Assembly: GCA_009602735.1 (NCBI GenBank)
Contig: WELA01003054.1
Location: forward strand, 582,966-620,939
Direction: 5' to 3'
Length of the DNA stretch: 37,974 bases
DNA from: Mesotaenium endlicherianum
Lineage: Eukaryota > Streptophyta > Zygnematophyceae > Zygnematales > Mesotaeniaceae
Shown here in pieces: positions 10,595-20,460 of this stretch. How positions within the stretch are numbered: position 1 is the first letter of the stretch; the number at the start of each line of letters is the position of its first letter. Made by a program: the position numbers and the translations under genes. The notes below the pieces were generated by a model. It was not told where the DNA came from, did no database searches, and saw only the letters and a program-made list of their open reading frames with translations.

Positions 10595-11561
10595 ATGACC
10601 TTGTCTTTGGTGCAAAAAGAATGCGAGGAGATGACGTGGGTCAGGAGGATCGTGGAAGAAGACGTCTTTCAAGAATCAGATTCCTCTCACATAGGTGTGA
10701 AGCAATGGTTCTGCATCACTTGCAAGCAGCAGTGCCACTTAGACAGTGATGGTCACGCAGGCCACCAAATTCTTCGAGTGTATAGGCATCTAAAGGCTTC
10801 TGTTCTCTGGAAAAAGGATGCCACAAAGCACCTCAAATGTTTAGATATCCAGGTAAAGTCCCCAAAGAAACTTTTTGTTGCTGCTGCCAGTTGCTAGATG
10901 CCATGTGTTTGAAATGCCTTGCATACAAGCCTATCCAGATACATGCTAAGAAATTGGTGACTCTCATTTACAAGTGTGTTGACATTCTTCAATTCTTCCA
11001 TCTTGTACCTTGCAGAACTTCACAGCAACGGAAGCCATTGTGGTGTTCTTGAGAACCCCACCCGGGTCAAGGGCTGTTGGACACTCCAGATGCGAAGCTT
11101 GGGGGAAGTTGCTTCGGGAGAAGATATTTCACTTTTGCAGCATCGACTGCAAGGTCAAAATATCCTGTTTGTCCACATTTTTATTTTTCTTCTGGACTTG
11201 AATGTTGCTTGCAATTGGATCGATATTGCAGTTGGCCATTTCTCCCCACATTCCTTTGAAGGCTTCTCTAGTACCAAGGTGAATGTGAGTGGCTGACAGG
11301 GTCAATGTAAGTGGCTGTGTTATGCAGGTAAAAATTGTCGAAAAAGACATCTTGAAGGCCTGTAAGGAAAATTCCTGCACCTCTGCCAGTCGCAAGAGGA
11401 CTAGGGACTTGACGGCTGAAGAAAGAACTTCAGAAATTTCAGAGTATCCAAAATCAAGCAAACTCACAGCAGCAGCAGCATTTGCTGCAGCACCTGAGGG
11501 TGCTGCTTCACAACTAACCACCACCCAAAGTGGCTCAGCGAGTTGGCCGAGGCATTGTTAG
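10595..11561 (+). CDS. PLATZ-domain zinc-binding protein, divergent
   Basis: Three exons: 10595-10852, 11016-11153 and 11328-11561, all phase 0, about 209 aa, close to the usual PLATZ length. PLATZ proteins are plant DNA- and RNA-polymerase-III-associated zinc proteins that repress A/T-rich promoters. Domain features: MTWVRR (residues 13-18), CITC (40-43), C47, H54 and H57, then ATEAIVVFLRTPPGSRAVG (the family's INSAKVVFLxxRPQxRxxKG block) and FCSIDCK (126-132). Where the family has C-x2-H and C-x2-C, this protein has D29-x2-H32 and C47-x2-D50. The later C-x2-C is C112-x2-W115. The tail has a basic stretch (SRKRTRDL) and an Ala run. The start could be ATG 10571, 10595 or 10631; I chose 10595. 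The exon 2 donor (AAG/gtcaaa) is weak, and the C-terminal frame is uncertain because a second open frame overlaps it to 11683. Confidence 0.78.
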
Positions 11562-11683
11562 ACGTCAAGTGGGCTGCTCTTAACAAGGTTGCTGCCCAGG
11601 AGCACGTGAAGCTGAAGCCTAGCCAGGCATCAGCAACAGATAACGCTCTTGACTTTGAGCAGCTGGCAGCTAGTTCCAACTAG
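11540..11683 (+). other. Alternative-frame C-terminal extension downstream of PLATZ exon 3
   Basis: In a different frame from exon 3, the sequence reads SELAEALLDVKWAAL... and ends QLAASSN at a TAG (11681-11683). It looks coding by composition. It would be joined to exon 3 by a very short intron (a gtgctg donor near 11500 and cag at about 11537, with a ctaac branch-like word between) or by a frameshift. The real PLATZ C-terminus may be here. Confidence 0.35.
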
Positions 11684-12157
11684 CTTGTGATAATTTACAC
11701 ACATGTAAATTATGAATGCAAACAGCATTGGTTGAATGGAGTCATAGTGTGTAGGAAGCCTAGAGCATCTTGCTCCAGGCTTTTTCTTTTTGACAAATTC
11801 ACATTCTCCCAAGTGGGATGTATGTAACCAAAATGTGCTGCAATAAGTTATATGATTTGTTCTCCTTCTTATATTGTCACCCCATATGCGTGGTGGATTC
11901 TCTCTCTCTCTCTCTCTCTCTCTCCCTCTCTCTCTCCCTCTCTCTCTCTCTCTCTCAATGTGTGCGTGCGTACGGGCGCCTGTGTGTCTGTGTGCTAGTG
12001 TGTGTCTTTGTAGTTGTGTGTGGTGTGCGCGCTTGTGTGCCCCCCAGTGTGTATGAGCATTGCCCTTCTGACTAGCTCACTGCGGCTTTATATATGGACA
12101 ACATGAGCAAGGAACAAACAACGAATTATTCAAAATGTCCTGCGGTGCATGAGTGCA
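11684..12157. other. PLATZ 3' region with CT and GT microsatellites
   Basis: Contains a possible poly(A) signal aataag (about 11840) and an imperfect (TC)n array at 11901-11957 that passes into a GT-rich stretch to about 12050. No gene was recognised. Open frames here are low-complexity translations. Confidence 0.6.
11901..11957. repeat. (TC)n microsatellite
   Basis: About 57 bp of tctctc broken by two tccc interruptions. Confidence 0.95.
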
Positions 12158-12162
12158 GACAG

Positions 12163-12670
12163 TGTTGAAACTCACTACTATCTTCGTCCATGGCACACTC
12201 TATCACTCACACACTTGAACGAACTCAGACTCAAAACATATGATAGCATGAAAAGTACACAAGGTGCCCAACTGTTCACTTTTACTGATTTAGTTTTCTG
12301 GGTTACATTCTCTAATCTTAAATAGCTCACTATACTCTGTGAACTCTATGCGCCACCCCGCCACCCCGCCACCCTCCCCGCCACCCCGCCACCTTGCCAC
12401 CCCGCCACCCCTAACAAACGTTCACGATCGTTCGTGAACGTTCACAAACGTTCACGACATCTTCGTTGTCGTGTGAAAGTGACAACTCATAATTTCTAAC
12501 TTACCCGAACGACTACCAACAAATGACTAACTTACAAACCGAACTAGCTAACGATAAACCAAGCAAGGCTATCGACACCCTGGCGTGCGTCACGTATCGA
12601 CGCGACACCCACTCGCCTAGTCACGACAAAGTAGAATTAGGAGTGTCGGTCTACGGACCATATTCCAACA
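12163..12670 (-). repeat. 3' LTR of copia element B
   Basis: A 508-bp LTR from tgttgaaactc to attccaaca. It holds a GCCACCCC minisatellite (about 12351-12411) and an AACGTTCAC inverted-repeat cluster ending in a CACGACA...TGTCGTG hairpin (about 12415-12474). Confidence 0.93.
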
Positions 12671-12681
12671 CTCCCTCTCAT
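12671..12681 (-). other. Polypurine tract of element B
   Basis: The minus strand reads gatgagagggag directly inside the 3' LTR, nine bases after the pol stop codon. Confidence 0.8.
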
Positions 12682-12689
12682 CTCCTATT

Positions 12690-15600
12690 CTACTTTGAAA
12701 CAAAATTTCTCAAACCAAACATAGAAGCACACCACTGATGCTTTGTCCTAGGTACAGCCTTTGTCAAAGAATCGGCAATCATTCTGTCAGTTCTCACGTA
12801 GCGAAACTCAACACTACCGTCTTGTACACACTCTCTACTTTTATGATATTGAATGTCTATGTGCTTACTCCTACCATGCTCCACTGGATTCTTTCCCAAA
12901 GCAATGCACCCCTGGCTATCACTGAAGATTGTGGTAGCCCACTCCTGTTTGTAGCCCAAGTCTTCAAGTAGTCTTCTCAACCAAAGTGCTTCCCTCACTG
13001 CTTGTGACGCTGCCATATACTCAGCCTCCATGGAAGACAATGCCACTACTTTTTGCCTCTTACTTTTCCATGTCACCGCTCCCTTGCCCATCGTAAAGAC
13101 ATACCCTGTTGTTGACCTTCTAGTGTCAAGGTCACCGCCCCAATCTGAATTACTACTGCCCTCCAGCTTCACACTGTCAGTTTCTCCCAAGTGTAACCAC
13201 AAATCCGGTGTTCCCTTAAGATACCTCAAAATCCCCTTAGCTGCTTCCCAATGTGCTGGTCCTGGATTCTGCATGTACTGACTGATGACTCCTACTGCAT
13301 TTGCTATACTAGGGCGGGTGCACACCATGAGATACATTATACTACCCACTAACTTCCTATAAGGCACCTGGGACATCATCTCCCACTCTTGCTCACTCTG
13401 TGCACACATGCCCGCACTCAACTTGTGATTAGGATCTAGAGGTAGACTCATGGGCTTAGAGTCTTGCATGTCGAACCTCTCTAGCACTGTCTGCAGATAC
13501 GCTGGTTGCCCAAGTATGATAACCCTGTTGTCCTTATCCCTCTTAACTTGAATGCCCAAAACAAACTCAACTTCCCCCAAGTCCTTCATATCGTAGGTGG
13601 CTGACAAAAGATCCTTCACCTTCTGAATCTCACTCATACTTTTCCCCACTAGTAAAAGATCGTCCACATAAAGTACCAATATCACCTTGCTATCTCCCTT
13701 CCCTCTAATATAAAGACTGCTATCGGCGTCCGACTTGATGAACCCATGATGTTGTAGAAAGCTATCTATCTTTTGATTCCACATCCTCGGTGATTGCTTT
13801 AGCCCGTATAAGGACTTCCTTAACCTGCAAACCTTTTTGGGGTACTTCTCATCCACAAATCCCTCTGGCTGCTCCATATACACTTCCTCCTCAAAGTCCC
13901 CATTGAGAAATGCCGTCTTCACGTCCATCTGGTGAATCTCAAAGTCCTCTATAGCCGCAACCTGCAACACTGCTCTGATGGTGGCTATCTTAGCTACCGG
14001 TGCAAACGTCTCGTGATAATCCTCTCCCTCTGTCTGTGAGTAACCCTTAGCAACAAATCTAGCTTTGTACCTATCCACCATTCCATCAGCTTTTCTCTTC
14101 ACCCTGTAGACCCATCTCCCCCCTACTACCTTCTTCCTTGGTGGTAGATCCTCTAAGTCCCAAGTATAGTTAGCTCTTAAAGAATCCATTTCCTCAATTG
14201 AGGCTTGTTTCCACTTCTTCGCTGAATCATTTTTCATGGCTGCTGCATAGGTCTTAGGCTCGCTAGCATCTAACATGTATGCTTCTCCAAAATCTCCTGC
14301 CTCATCCAAAGCTACATCCTCGGCTAAGGTTATAAAGTCCTCAAACCTCTTTGTTGGCACACGTGCCCTAGAGCTCTTACATGGAGGAGGATCCAAACCA
14401 CTAGTAGAGACCTCTCCCCCTGCTGGTGACACAGCCCCTCTTGCAACTCCCTCTTCAATCGTGGACTCCCCTCTTAGAGTAGACTCTTGTGCTTCCTCGT
14501 TTCCCTCCCTTTGCTCTACCTCTACCCTTGCTGCAGGCTGCTGAATGATCGAAGGTGCTTGCTCCCCAAGTGATGTGACATGCTCCCCAAGTGATGTGAC
14601 AAGTAATGGTAACTGCTGAATTCTCTCCTCAAGATCATCCTTCGATGCAAACTCATCGTACACTTGTGAGCTACCCGGATCCATAATGCGCTCATTGAAG
14701 ACAACATCTCTGCTCACAAATACTACTCCTGTATCTGGCCTCAGCAACCTGTACCCCTTGCTGTCAGTGTCATAGCCCAAGAAAACGCACCTTTCTGCCT
14801 TCGGTTGCAGCTTGTGTCGCTTCTCCTTTGGGATGTGCCCCCAAGTCTCTGTGCCAAACACCCTCAGCCGATCAACAAACACCTTCTTGCCACTCCATAG
14901 CTCCTCTGGAACCCCCTCATCAAGAGCACTTGAGGGCAGTCGAGCCCACACGTACGTAGCTGTCTTCACAGCTTCCGCCCACAAGCTAGGGTGGAGACCA
15001 GCAATAAATATCATTGACCTTGCCGAGTTCACGAACGACCTGTTCAACCTTTCTACCACTCCATTCTGCTGGGGTGAGTACGCCACTGTATGTTGATGTT
15101 TGATTCCCTGATCCGCCAGAAACTTGATGAAGGGCCCATTGACATATTCTTTCCCATTGTCTGTCCTTAATGTCTTGATGCTCTTTCCACACTGCTTCTC
15201 CACCATAGCCTTATACTCCTTGAATTTCTCGAATGCTTGATCCTTGGTCCTCATGAAGTAAACCTCTGACTTCCTAGAGTAGTCATCTGTGAATGTCACA
15301 TAATATGAATGCAAAGTCTTCCTTGCTGGTATACCAGCTGGCCCCCAAACATCCGAATATACCAACTCTAGCACTTCTGTGGCTCTTGTAGCTCCCTCCT
15401 TTGGAAATGCTATCCTTGTCTGCTTACCCATCTGACACCCTCTACAAAACTCAAGCGTTTGACCACTAAAATCTGGTAAACCCCTCTCCTTGTCCTTGCT
15501 CATCAGCTTCTGTTCACTTGCATGTGCTAACCTTTGGTGCCAAAAGTTGATGTCTCCCTTCAACTTCGCATCTCCTTGGGCCAAATATACTTGACTAACC

Positions 15601-15776
15601 TCTGTTCCCTGAGCCAGGCAAGCAGAAACAAGCTTAGCCTGGCCCTTCACTTGAAATAAACTTCCTCTACTGTCGGGCTTGAGAGCTACAGCTGCTGTAT
15701 CTCCCTTGTTGTTGAGTATTCTACACTCTGATCCTTCAAAGATCACCTTGTTGCCCAAAGACGTAGTTTTCGGCAC
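12690..15776 (-). CDS. Integrase-reverse transcriptase-RNase H part of element B polyprotein
   Basis: About 1028 codons open in the frame following the frameshift. Order: the end of the protease-integrase linker, integrase zinc site (HQRLAH, CRGC, residues about 80-112), integrase core with all three acidic residues (YSDVW, RTDNGKEY, GVVERLNR), a variable linker, reverse transcriptase ([30 protein letters not shown] near 700) and RNase H (NSDWGG, SSMEAEY, FSDSQ). Integrase inserts the cDNA; reverse transcriptase and RNase H make it. Because this frame has no start of its own, expression would need a shift back from the gag frame, so the copy is probably non-autonomous. The conserved RPDI motif before RNase H is RPSI here. 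Confidence 0.92.
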   Translation of the reverse strand: MPKTTSLGNKVIFEGSECRILNNKGDTAAVALKPDSRGSLFQVKGQAKLVSACLAQGTEVSQVYLAQGDAKLKGDINFWHQRLAHASEQKLMSKDKERGLPDFSGQTLEFCRGCQMGKQTRIAFPKEGATRATEVLELVYSDVWGPAGIPARKTLHSYYVTFTDDYSRKSEVYFMRTKDQAFEKFKEYKAMVEKQCGKSIKTLRTDNGKEYVNGPFIKFLADQGIKHQHTVAYSPQQNGVVERLNRSFVNSARSMIFIAGLHPSLWAEAVKTATYVWARLPSSALDEGVPEELWSGKKVFVDRLRVFGTETWGHIPKEKRHKLQPKAERCVFLGYDTDSKGYRLLRPDTGVVFVSRDVVFNERIMDPGSSQVYDEFASKDDLEERIQQLPLLVTSLGEHVTSLGEQAPSIIQQPAARVEVEQREGNEEAQESTLRGESTIEEGVARGAVSPAGGEVSTSGLDPPPCKSSRARVPTKRFEDFITLAEDVALDEAGDFGEAYMLDASEPKTYAAAMKNDSAKKWKQASIEEMDSLRANYTWDLEDLPPRKKVVGGRWVYRVKRKADGMVDRYKARFVAKGYSQTEGEDYHETFAPVAKIATIRAVLQVAAIEDFEIHQMDVKTAFLNGDFEEEVYMEQPEGFVDEKYPKKVCRLRKSLYGLKQSPRMWNQKIDSFLQHHGFIKSDADSSLYIRGKGDSKVILVLYVDDLLLVGKSMSEIQKVKDLLSATYDMKDLGEVEFVLGIQVKRDKDNRVIILGQPAYLQTVLERFDMQDSKPMSLPLDPNHKLSAGMCAQSEQEWEMMSQVPYRKLVGSIMYLMVCTRPSIANAVGVISQYMQNPGPAHWEAAKGILRYLKGTPDLWLHLGETDSVKLEGSSNSDWGGDLDTRRSTTGYVFTMGKGAVTWKSKRQKVVALSSMEAEYMAASQAVREALWLRRLLEDLGYKQEWATTIFSDSQGCIALGKNPVEHGRSKHIDIQYHKSRECVQDGSVEFRYVRTDRMIADSLTKAVPRTKHQWCASMFGLRNFVSK

Positions 15777-17046
15777 CGAGAAGCTGTGGTGTATGCAAAT
15801 TCTTCACAAGCTGTGGTGTATGCAAGACATCCTCTAGCGTGAAAAGCAACTCTTCCTTCCCAACCTGTACTACCAACTCCACCTTTCCTGTACCAACTCC
15901 ATAAAGAATATTGCCATCGCCTACACGAATAGGAATGGGCTCACATGACTTATACTCGAGCAAGATATCCCTACGTGGCGTAGAGTGCCTGGATGCCCCT
16001 GAGTCAACGTACCAAGCATCTCTATCGTGCCCATCACACACGCATGCCTCCTCAATGGTCATAGCATGAGCATTCTCCATGTTGGGGACGAAGGTGGTAC
16101 CTTCTCTCTTCTGAGTGCAGTTCCTGGAGATGTGGCCCTTCTTGTTGCAATTGTAGCATGTGATGTCCCAGCAGGTTCTTGCCATATGTCCTGACTTGCC
16201 ACAGTTGTTGCACGTCACTGACTTGCCACCTCCTTGAGGCTGATTGCCTCCTCGACCTCCACTTCTTTGGCTGCTGCTGGCGATGTTTGCTTCCTCCACC
16301 ACCTCCACCAGTCGTCCTTCTTGAATCTTGTATTGCTTCTCTCCCAACACATAAAACGCTTGCTCAGTACCAGTCACACCTTCCCCAGCCTTTCTTTCAT
16401 ACTCCTTCTCTCTATCAAGAAGACTCAACCTTGCCTTTCTCAAAGTGAGCTGCTCCTTAGGTAAGTTACGCAAAACTTCCTTGGTCATATCGTATTCAGG
16501 CCTAAGTCCAATCAGTAACTGCTTAGCTTGCTCATAGGCGGTCTTTGGAACACCTATAGCTGTCAACTCCTGACTCAACAAGTTCATCCTTGTGAAATAT
16601 GAAGACACGCTCTCACCACTTCTCATTTTGAAACTTGTAAAGTCCTCAGTAAAGTTTTGCTGACTAGCGATGCTCTCACTCACATGGTCCTCTTTAAGTG
16701 CGTCCCACATCTCCTTACTAGTCTCTAGATGGAAAACATTCACTAGAGGTTCTCTCTCCAAACTCTTGACAATCAAGGAGTAACAGAAATTCTCCCTCTT
16801 TTGCCACGCATCACGAGCCTTCTTGTTTGCAGTCACTTGGGCAGCAGTGACTCCATCGCTCGCTACAAGTAAGACGGGCATAGTATCATCTCCGGTGATA
16901 ATAGACATCAAGTCATAATGCTTCAGCGCCGCCTTAGCTCTCACGGCCGACACCAAATACTCTGTGCCATTGAACTGTGGGATCTCCTTGGATCCTCCCG
17001 AACTTCCTCCGATACCATGTTGAAACTCACTACTATCTTCGTCCAT
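15736..17046 (-). CDS. Gag-protease part of element B polyprotein
   Basis: Open frame from the LTR-internal ATG (17044-17046, MDEDSSEFQ) through Gag and protease. It shows the UBN2-type gag opening IPQFNGTEYLV, two CCHC knuckles near residues 285-320 (CNNCGKSGHMARTC and CYNCNKKGHISRNC), which bind RNA, and the aspartic protease motif WYVDSGAS. The usual gag Trp after FNGTEYLV is Ser here, while element A keeps Trp. The frame ends early: a duplicated stretch gives HTPQL twice (LVKNL between), then a shifted tail and stop at 15736. An in-frame ATG 21 nt upstream, also in the LTR, is possible. Confidence 0.9.
   Translation of the reverse strand: MDEDSSEFQHGIGGSSGGSKEIPQFNGTEYLVSAVRAKAALKHYDLMSIITGDDTMPVLLVASDGVTAAQVTANKKARDAWQKRENFCYSLIVKSLEREPLVNVFHLETSKEMWDALKEDHVSESIASQQNFTEDFTSFKMRSGESVSSYFTRMNLLSQELTAIGVPKTAYEQAKQLLIGLRPEYDMTKEVLRNLPKEQLTLRKARLSLLDREKEYERKAGEGVTGTEQAFYVLGEKQYKIQEGRLVEVVEEANIASSSQRSGGRGGNQPQGGGKSVTCNNCGKSGHMARTCWDITCYNCNKKGHISRNCTQKREGTTFVPNMENAHAMTIEEACVCDGHDRDAWYVDSGASRHSTPRRDILLEYKSCEPIPIRVGDGNILYGVGTGKVELVVQVGKEELLFTLEDVLHTPQLVKNLHTPQLLGAENYVFGQQGDL
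15781..15825. repeat. 27-bp partial tandem duplication causing the element B frameshift
   Basis: The 18-bp word aagctgtggtgtatgcaa occurs at 15781-15798 and again at 15808-15825. Element A has a single copy at the equivalent place. The net difference is +13 nt, which shifts the polyprotein frame. Confidence 0.9.
17006..17017 (-). other. Primer-binding site of element B (initiator tRNA-Met)
   Basis: The minus strand reads TGGTATCGGAGG directly inside the 5' LTR, identical to element A. It lies within the gag coding frame. Confidence 0.85.
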
Positions 17047-17513
17047 GGCACACTCTATCACTCTCACACTTGAACGAACTCAGACTCAAAACATATGATA
17101 GCACGAAAAGTACACAAGGTGCCCAACTCTTCACTTTTACCGAGTTAGTTTTCTGGATTACATTTTCTAGTCTTCAATAGCTCACTATACTCTGTGAACT
17201 CTATGCGCCACCCCGCCACCCCGCCACCCCGCCACCTTGCCACCCCGCCACCCCTAACAAACGTTCACGATCGTTTGTGAACGTTCACAAACGTTCACGA
17301 CATCTTCGTTGTCGTGTGAAAGTGACAACTCATAATTACTAACTTACCAGAACGACTACCAACAAATGACTAACTTACGACCCGAACTAGCTAACGATAA
17401 ACCAAGCAAGGCTATCGACACCCTGGCGTGCGTCACGTATCGACGCGACACCCACTCGCCTAGTCACGACAAAGTAGAATTAGGAGTGTAGGTCTACGGA
17501 CCATATTCCAATA
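17018..17513 (-). repeat. 5' LTR of copia element B
   Basis: A 496-bp LTR with 12 bp fewer in the GCCACCCC array than its partner. Its outer end reads attccaata rather than attccaaca. The gag start codon (17044-17046) lies inside it. Confidence 0.93.
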
Positions 17514-17518
17514 GACAG

Positions 17519-18390
17519 ACATGTGTGCAGAGCTAGTCGGATACAAGACAAAAGACAGGACCTCAAGAATCTAAGAGCTCTGCACTTCCGCGTATCTCCA
17601 CGGCCTATGTTTTGGTTATGCTACCTGCCGCAGACGTGTTGTGGTGGATGCAGTATTTTCTGCCTGTTCTTTGTGCAGAGTTGTTCGTCTTCCCCCTCCC
17701 CCTTCCCCTCTTCCACCTCTTCCTTTCCCTTTCATGCCTCTCTCCTGTCCCGTCACCCCTCTCTTGCCATCCTTATGACCTCCCGCCATCTGCTGCTCAC
17801 TGGGGCACCCTCCCGGGAGTTCCCCTCCTCTCTACTAAACACATGCTATATCATGCAGGTTGCAAAGCAGGCTCAGGTTGGGGGGCAGGTGGCAGGTCCA
17901 AAGAAGGCGCAAGGCGGAGGGGGGGGGCATGGCGGTGCCGGCGGCCAGGGCATGTACCTCACGGACTTGACACCTGGTGGCCCTGGCATACGGCAGCTTG
18001 AAGTTGCCCTGCGAGCTGGGCAGTGGCAGCGGGCTGAGCATCAGCGGCGAGGGCAGTTGCGGCGGCGGTGTGCTAGGTCTGTGGCTCTCTTTCTCCCTCT
18101 CGCTTGCCAGGCCGTTTGCCCGCCCGCCCACTTACGCAGTCACCTGCCTCCACCGTGCCTCCCTCCTCTCTTCCTGTTGAGGCTTTTGTAGGGGGAGTGA
18201 CATGGGCGCGATATGCAGCCTCCTCTGTGTCGCTCCTTTCAGCAATGGATGGGTCCCACATCCTTCTGATCCTTGCGCTGCATGTGACCTTCATGCTGGA
18301 ATTTGCGCTATGTTTTAGAGTATGGACGCAGGTTGTTTCACTCAGAAGGAGCTGTCGCATGAAGAAAAGACCATGATATAATTATTTATT
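17519..18390 (+). other. Region right of element B with a possible unidentified exon
   Basis: From an acceptor-like catgcag (about 17860) an open frame reads VAKQAQVGGQVAGPKKAQ, a Gly-rich run, then MYLTDLTPGGPG and an Arg-rich end at about 18076. A pyrimidine-rich tract precedes it and another follows at about 18085-18175. It matches no family I know and could equally be GC-rich intron or intergenic DNA. I do not assign a function. Confidence 0.2.
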
Positions 18391-19300
18391 TCCCCCCCGG
18401 CCCCCAAAATATGGAAAAAGGTCACAGGTGCATTACTAGCCAGAATTGGCCCCAAGTTCTGTTTGAGGATGAGACTCTTGATGACGGATGAAAAGGAGAA
18501 TTATGAGTTCAGATACAAATATTTTTAAGAACATGAGTTTTTAATAAGTAAATATGAACTAGTGCAATTTTACATAACCGGCAGCTGCATGTGATATGAA
18601 CCTCTTCACATGGATTTACTTTTACACAAGACAAAATACACCTTATATTTGAGCCAAATTTATGACAAGTTATTATGATCAGTTATGAAACTTGTGTGCT
18701 GTGTCATCAATAAACTTGATATCAAATCCAATGATAACAAGAGTTGGTAAGGGTAAAATAAGAAATTCCGAGATTGCAAGCACACTTAAGGGTGTCGTTC
18801 CATACGGCGTCAGTTAATTCTGTACGCTATGATCGTGAGCGTGGCTTACAAGTACAATCAATTTGAAATTTGACGCGCTGCAATGATCACAACCGATCTA
18901 AATCTTGCGACTAAAACTCTAAGCTTCTCAGTTTGCGATTTGATCTACCTAGCACGCTGAATCTAAGTATCGTATTGTTAAGTTGTTGACGTGCACAAAC
19001 ATTTGATTTGAATAGAATTGAACAAAGAGCATGCGTGAAGTTGCTCCAAACTTTGGTTCACTGGTAGTGACTATGTGGAGTTAACCTAAAGTATCCATAA
19101 ATGTACAATTAGTAGTAAGCTAGCTACTCCAACCTTTCCACTATGTCTTAAAGTTTAACCGGATGCTGACATTCTTAAGAAAGAAATTCTTAGTTGCATC
19201 AAAATCTGTCCCATAGTATTGTGCATATGAAGAATTATGCATTGTGTCAAGCTAGATGCAAACAATATATACAAACAAACATGTCAAAAATTGCATACTA
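18391..19300. other. AT-rich gene-free stretch
   Basis: AT-rich sequence with no open frame of note, no terminal repeats and no recognisable RNA. It resembles 2.1-3.6 kb in composition. Confidence 0.6.
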
Positions 19301-20080
19301 ACAAAGGTTGCCATGCCACACAACCCCCATTAAGCAGGTCGACATTTCACTCAATGGCTTGATGGGGGAACTTCACAGACATGTCGCAACTGAGAGCAAT
19401 CAAAGGGAGACTCACAATGAACAATCACAAGGAAAGAAGAAGTTGCTCTTTCCACTCAGAGCCCGGCCCGCGCACCCTTGCACTTGCCCATGCAGCTTTA
19501 GAAATCAAGAATTGCCTGCAGCCCGGCCTGGCGTTGAGCAGCCCAAAGCCCAAAGCCGAAATCCGTAACTTATAATCTTCATTCTAGGATTCACTTTCAC
19601 TGGCGGATTTATAAGTGCTACACGCTGTGCCGACCTGCAAAGTGTGCGGAGCGCGTGAGAGAGGGAGAAAGTAGCCATGCCTGCTGTGATGCCAGAGGCC
19701 CCGGCCAAAGCCCCTAACGCAGAAACTCTAACTCGAAGCCCAACCTTGCTGCAAGTTGCGACTGTACAATTCCAAATCTCTGAAGCAAGGGTCGCCTTCC
19801 ACTTGCGGAACAGCAGGCGGGGCCGGGCAGCAAGGTCACCTGTCATTTCTTTGCCTTTTATATTCTTGATCTTTCTTCCATTTTTGTTCCTGTTTGATCT
19901 CTTTGTCGGGGAAAGAAGAGGTATTCAAGGGGCCCCCCTTGATCCAAAGTGGCACAGGTAGCAAGCACGTGCTTGCAGGGTGCTTCCGCAGCCCAGTCAC
20001 CCTCCAAAAGAAATTGCGTCTACGCGTTCGGCGCCTAGAAGTTTGGGGTTGAAGCATGCAGAATATAAACCTAGGGTTTA
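19301..20080. other. Gene-poor stretch, no recognised product
   Basis: Medium-GC DNA with short open frames on both strands (for example 19308-19568 plus and 19505-19846 minus). None has a recognisable domain. I see nothing I can support as a gene. Confidence 0.45.
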
Positions 20081-20326
20081 GAGTTTACCTGGGTTGAAGG
20101 TTTGAGATACGAGTATGCCTTAAGTTGCTTAAATAAGAAGGTGAAGACAACAGGCGAAACATCCCACAAGGGAATAACCATAGGCTCAAATGCTCAAATG
20201 CCGGGTGGGATGGAAGAGACGAAGCAATGTTAATAATGCTTCGAGTCGAGTGTCGACCCCGAGGGTCCCTGTAGGGTAGCGGGCGCTGCCAGCTGGCAGT
20301 GCAGCGGGCGAGCGCGCCAGGTGGCG

Positions 20327-20460
20327 TGCCGTCAGGAGGGGAAGAAGGGGACGATGACGTAGGGCGCGGAGCAGACCATGCCGAGCGAGCCACCCAGCAG
20401 CACGTAGCGTCACATGGCGTCGCGCACCCGTCGCGTCATCAGTTCCCTCTCCTGAGGGGC
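20327..20460 (-). pseudogene. Possible remnant of a membrane-protein 3' exon
   Basis: The minus strand reads ELMTRRVRDAM, then a TGA, then RYVLLGGSLGMVCSAPYV and IVPFFPS and a stop. The hydrophobic end looks like a C-terminal membrane segment. In the neighbouring diverged repeat copy the same place is ATGTGGCGCTAC (Met-Trp-Arg-Tyr), so the TGA here looks like Trp to stop. No family was identified. Confidence 0.3.

Larger units (their letters stand above)
12158..17518 (-). mobile_element. Ty1/copia LTR retrotransposon B (young, one frameshift, minus strand)
   Basis: A 5351-bp element at 12163-17513, flanked by the perfect 5-bp target duplication GACAG (12158-12162 and 17514-17518). It is the same family and orientation as element A, with the order LTR, PBS, gag, protease, integrase, reverse transcriptase, RNase H, PPT, LTR on the minus strand. 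By eye its LTRs differ at about nine sites over the first 205 bp plus a repeat-length change, so it is younger than A. A net 13-nt insertion near 15781 shifts the frame between protease and integrase; otherwise pol is open with all catalytic motifs present. The outer end of the 5' LTR is TA instead of TG. Confidence 0.96.

Noticed and set aside
11818..12075. Ser/Leu-repeat open frames
   Set aside because: They are translations of the (TC)n microsatellite.
12163..17513. Idea that elements A and B are one nested or tandem element
   Set aside because: Each has its own two LTRs and its own perfect target duplication (ATATT and GACAG), so they are separate insertions.
19505..19961. Overlapping open frames on both strands
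   Set aside because: Neither shows a recognised domain, splice-site support or clear codon bias. Evidence is too weak to call a gene.
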